In this document: in pieces, positions 62,207-64,000 of the stretch
How the letters are laid out: the number at the start of each line of letters is the position of its first letter
Position numbering within the stretch: position 1 is the stretch's first letter
Assembly (NCBI RefSeq): GCF_030269305.1
Contig: NZ_BSTC01000017.1
Location: 62,001 to 126,000 of the forward strand
DNA length: 64,000 bases
From: Kineosporia sp. NBRC 101731
Lineage (GTDB): Bacteria > Actinomycetota > Actinomycetes > Actinomycetales > Kineosporiaceae
Reading direction: 5' to 3'
Position numbers and translations under genes: made by a program
The notes under the pieces: generated by a model
The model's database searches: none
The model's input: the letters and a program-made list of their open reading frames with translations, nothing else
What the model was told of the DNA's origin: nothing

Positions 62207-63508
62207 TCACCCTTCGAGCCGGTCGCGCAGTTCCCAGACCTGACGCCAGAGCCGTCCGCCGCGCTCGGCCCGCCGCCGCACCGCGCCGTCCCAGTAACCC
62301 AGGAGCCGGGCCGCATCGGCCGGGTCGTCCTTGCGCACCACCCCGAGCAGGTGGCCCGGCAGCAGGGAGAGCACGTCGCGCCCGGAGGGGAAGTAGGCCG
62401 CGGCCAGCCCCAGGGCGGCCGCGACCGACACTGCCTCGGCCGTACTCATGACGGTGGACGGGCGCTCCACCTCCCAGCCCTCGACGGTGCTGCCGTTACG
62501 CAGGTCACGGAAGGCGGTGACCAGCACCTCGAGCACCGAGTCGTCGACTGTGAACGGCGCCTGCACCCGCTCCAGCACCGCCGAGGCCTGACGGCGCACC
62601 AGGGCGGTCTCCATCTCGATGTCGGCGATCGGGTGCACCTGCTCGAAGTTGAAACGCCGTTTCAGGGCGGCCGACATCTCCGACACCCCACGGTCACGCA
62701 GGTTGGCCGTGGCGATCAGGCAGAACCCGGGTGCGGCGTGCACAGCCGCATCGGCACCGGACAGCTCCGGCACCGCGATCCGCCGGTCGGACAGGATGCT
62801 GACCAGCGAGTCCTGCACCTCTGGGAGACAGCGCGTGACCTCTTCGACGCGGGCCACAGCACCCGCCGACATCGCACTCATCACCGGGGACGGCACCAGG
62901 GCCGACCGGCTGGGCCCCTGCGACAGCAGCGCCGCATAGTTCCAGCCGTACCGCAGCTGGTCTTCCGTGGTGCCCGCCGTACCCTGCACCACCAGTCCGC
63001 TGGTGCCGCAGACGGCTGCCGAGAGCAGCTCGGAAACCATGGATTTCGCGGTTCCGGGCTCACCGACCAGCAACAGGCCACGTTCTCCCGCGAGCGTGAC
63101 CACGCAGCGCTCGACCAGGGCCCGTTCGCCGACGAACTTCTCCGAGATCGTCAGGCGCTGCGGCACCCCCTCCCGCTCACGGCCTTTCGGGAGCGACAGC
63201 GGACGCTCACTGCCGACCACGAACGTGACCACGGCGCGCGGCGTCAGCTTCCAGCCCGGTGGACGCGCACCGTCGTCGAACGCGGCCAGGAACTCCAGCT
63301 CGGCGGCGTACCGGTCTTCCGGCGGATCCACCTGCCGGGGAGCGCTGTTCCCGGCCTCCACAGCGTCGGCCCCGTCCTTGCCGACCGCAGCACCCTGACC
63401 GGCCACAGCACCCTGACCGGCCACAGCATCCCCCTTGACCTCGGCGTCCTTCGTGACCGCGGTGTCAACCGTCCTCGCCGTCCCGGCCGTTCCGGTCGTC
63501 TCGGTCAT
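62207..63508 (-). CDS. MoxR-type AAA+ ATPase (YehL-like)
   Basis: The 433-residue ATPase has a repeat-rich N-terminal tail (residues 1-60), then Walker A LLLVGEPGTAKSM (about 149-156), a Walker B region ARVEEVTRCLPEVQ with Glu where Asp is usual, sensor ATANLRDRGVSEMSAALKRR with the Arg finger, and a helical lid. The EEVTRC...QDSLVSILSDRR phrase is typical of the YehL branch of MoxR ATPases. MoxR proteins remodel partner complexes together with vWA proteins, which here is the next gene. ATG 63508 is the start; the upstream part of the frame has poor codon use. Confidence 0.85.
   Translation of the reverse strand: MTETTGTAGTARTVDTAVTKDAEVKGDAVAGQGAVAGQGAAVGKDGADAVEAGNSAPRQVDPPEDRYAAELEFLAAFDDGARPPGWKLTPRAVVTFVVGSERPLSLPKGREREGVPQRLTISEKFVGERALVERCVVTLAGERGLLLVGEPGTAKSMVSELLSAAVCGTSGLVVQGTAGTTEDQLRYGWNYAALLSQGPSRSALVPSPVMSAMSAGAVARVEEVTRCLPEVQDSLVSILSDRRIAVPELSGADAAVHAAPGFCLIATANLRDRGVSEMSAALKRRFNFEQVHPIADIEMETALVRRQASAVLERVQAPFTVDDSVLEVLVTAFRDLRNGSTVEGWEVERPSTVMSTAEAVSVAAALGLAAAYFPSGRDVLSLLPGHLLGVVRKDDPADAARLLGYWDGAVRRRAERGGRLWRQVWELRDRLEG
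63391..63426. repeat. Two 18-bp tandem copies in the MoxR N-terminal coding region
   Basis: CACCCTGACCGGCCACAG occurs at 63391-63408 and 63409-63426 and encodes the VAGQGA repeats of the N-terminal tail. Confidence 0.85.
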
Positions 63509-63696
63509 CGCCTTGCTCCTGCCCTGCTCGTCATCATTCGCCGTTGCCCGCACCCAGTGGGTGCCCGGCCAGTCTCCCGGGCTCCGCTCATCGCGCCGCA
63601 ACCGACATGCATCGGCGGCCGGACGGACGAACGGGCCACGGCCGCATCGACCGGGCCCAGCGCCTCACCACGCACACCGGCACCCCTTCCCCGATC
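63509..63696. other. Intergenic region before the MoxR gene
   Basis: About 190 bp between the stop of the edge gene and the MoxR start. No hairpin, operator or gene-like frame was recognised. Confidence 0.35.
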
Positions 63697-64000
63697 TCAT
63701 CGCCGCGCATCCCGTCCCGTGCGGAGCGCATCCATCCTCGGCCCGTCATCGGCGACCACCCGTTCCCACGCCGTGCCGTAGAGCTCTCGCACCGACGTGA
63801 CCGGCACCCCCAGGTCCAGCGGTGACGTACCGTCGGCCAGCAGCCCGAGCATGGGCACCTTCCATGCCTCCACCGGCAGTCCCGGCGCCTTCACCGGAAG
63901 CCAGGCCGAGGGCAGGAACACTCCACGGCCGGCCCGGGCCCGCTGCCCCTCGACCACCAGCCCGGCCCCGAGCAGCGCCGCTGTGGCCGCCTTCAGCACC
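63697..64000 (-). CDS. C-terminal end of a further cluster gene, possibly DUF4132 (YehI-like)
   Basis: Only the last 101 codons are visible; the start is outside the window. Codon use is native. The sequence has FLPSAWLPVKAPGLPVEAWKVP and ends ELYGTAWERVVADDGPRMDALR, a mix of short strands and a helix. In E. coli the WGR-DUF4132 gene yehI stands next to yehL, so a DUF4132 protein would fit here, but the visible piece is not enough to confirm it. Same strand and upstream of the MoxR gene, so it may belong to the operon. Confidence 0.5.
   Translation of the reverse strand, partial: VLKAATAALLGAGLVVEGQRARAGRGVFLPSAWLPVKAPGLPVEAWKVPMLGLLADGTSPLDLGVPVTSVRELYGTAWERVVADDGPRMDALRTGRDARR

Overview
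The window is a very GC-rich actinobacterial chromosome segment. Third codon positions are strongly G/C and GTG starts and ATGA/GTGA gene overlaps are frequent. Cello-oligosaccharide uptake genes, aerobic cobalamin genes and a LysR/TetR/LacI regulator set also fit a free-living mycelial or soil actinomycete. A Kineosporia-like genus is a guess only. No rRNA, tRNA, CRISPR array, insertion sequence or phage was seen.

Layout. 1-924: the end of a long gene, a nuclease-type toxin domain in another frame and a probable immunity gene. The frame switch coincides with a textbook-looking -1 frameshift signal. 1071-6550: flippase-like membrane protein, ABC-F factor EttA, DUF2505 protein, GH13 alpha-glucosidase and a proline-rich small protein. 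6824-10533: cobL-cobM-cobF-cobK. cobK carries an in-frame insertion that looks derived from an intergenic palindromic repeat. 10898-16594: a complete cello-oligosaccharide system (cebE-cebF-cebG-bglC-cebR) with two LacI-type operators. 16601-20558: an SDR gene, a LysR remnant and a cobalt/nickel ECF transporter (cbiM, PDGLE protein, cbiQ, cbiO). 20572-25138: small proteins, then GT9 glycosyltransferase plus gmd, divergent from fcl (GDP-deoxyhexose synthesis). 25266-31262: mycothiol-type isomerase domain protein, TetR, response regulator, acyltransferase-SGNH protein and three sulfurtransferases. 31499-44738: two c-di-GMP GGDEF-EAL proteins flanking EamA/LysR, PAP2, DUF6394 plus a K+ channel, a TagD-like enzyme, an NAD-binding protein and a CPBP protease. 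44859-47371: two unrecognised proteins in one unit. 47672-56068: GAF, SDR, FAD-linked oxidase, PH-domain, GTPase, MFS/TetR pair and SPOR-like protein. 56462-64000: a MoxR AAA, DUF5682-vWA, SWIM-finger cluster related to E. coli yehL/M/P/Q, with the DUF5682 and vWA parts fused in one protein.

Cross-cutting structure. A family of hairpin elements (arms GTGATCA(T/G)GC...TCCCC / GGGGA...GC(A/C)TGATCAC) sits between genes at 17788, 25156, 35901 and 42386, with degraded copies at 6743, 31318, 31435 and 56246. It supplies stop codons to two LysR reading frames and apparently entered cobK. Short 10-bp tandem repeats follow several stop codons. The least expected signals are the frameshift-like toxin fusion, the repeat-derived cobK insertion, the DUF5682-vWA fusion and the orphan pair at 44859-47371.
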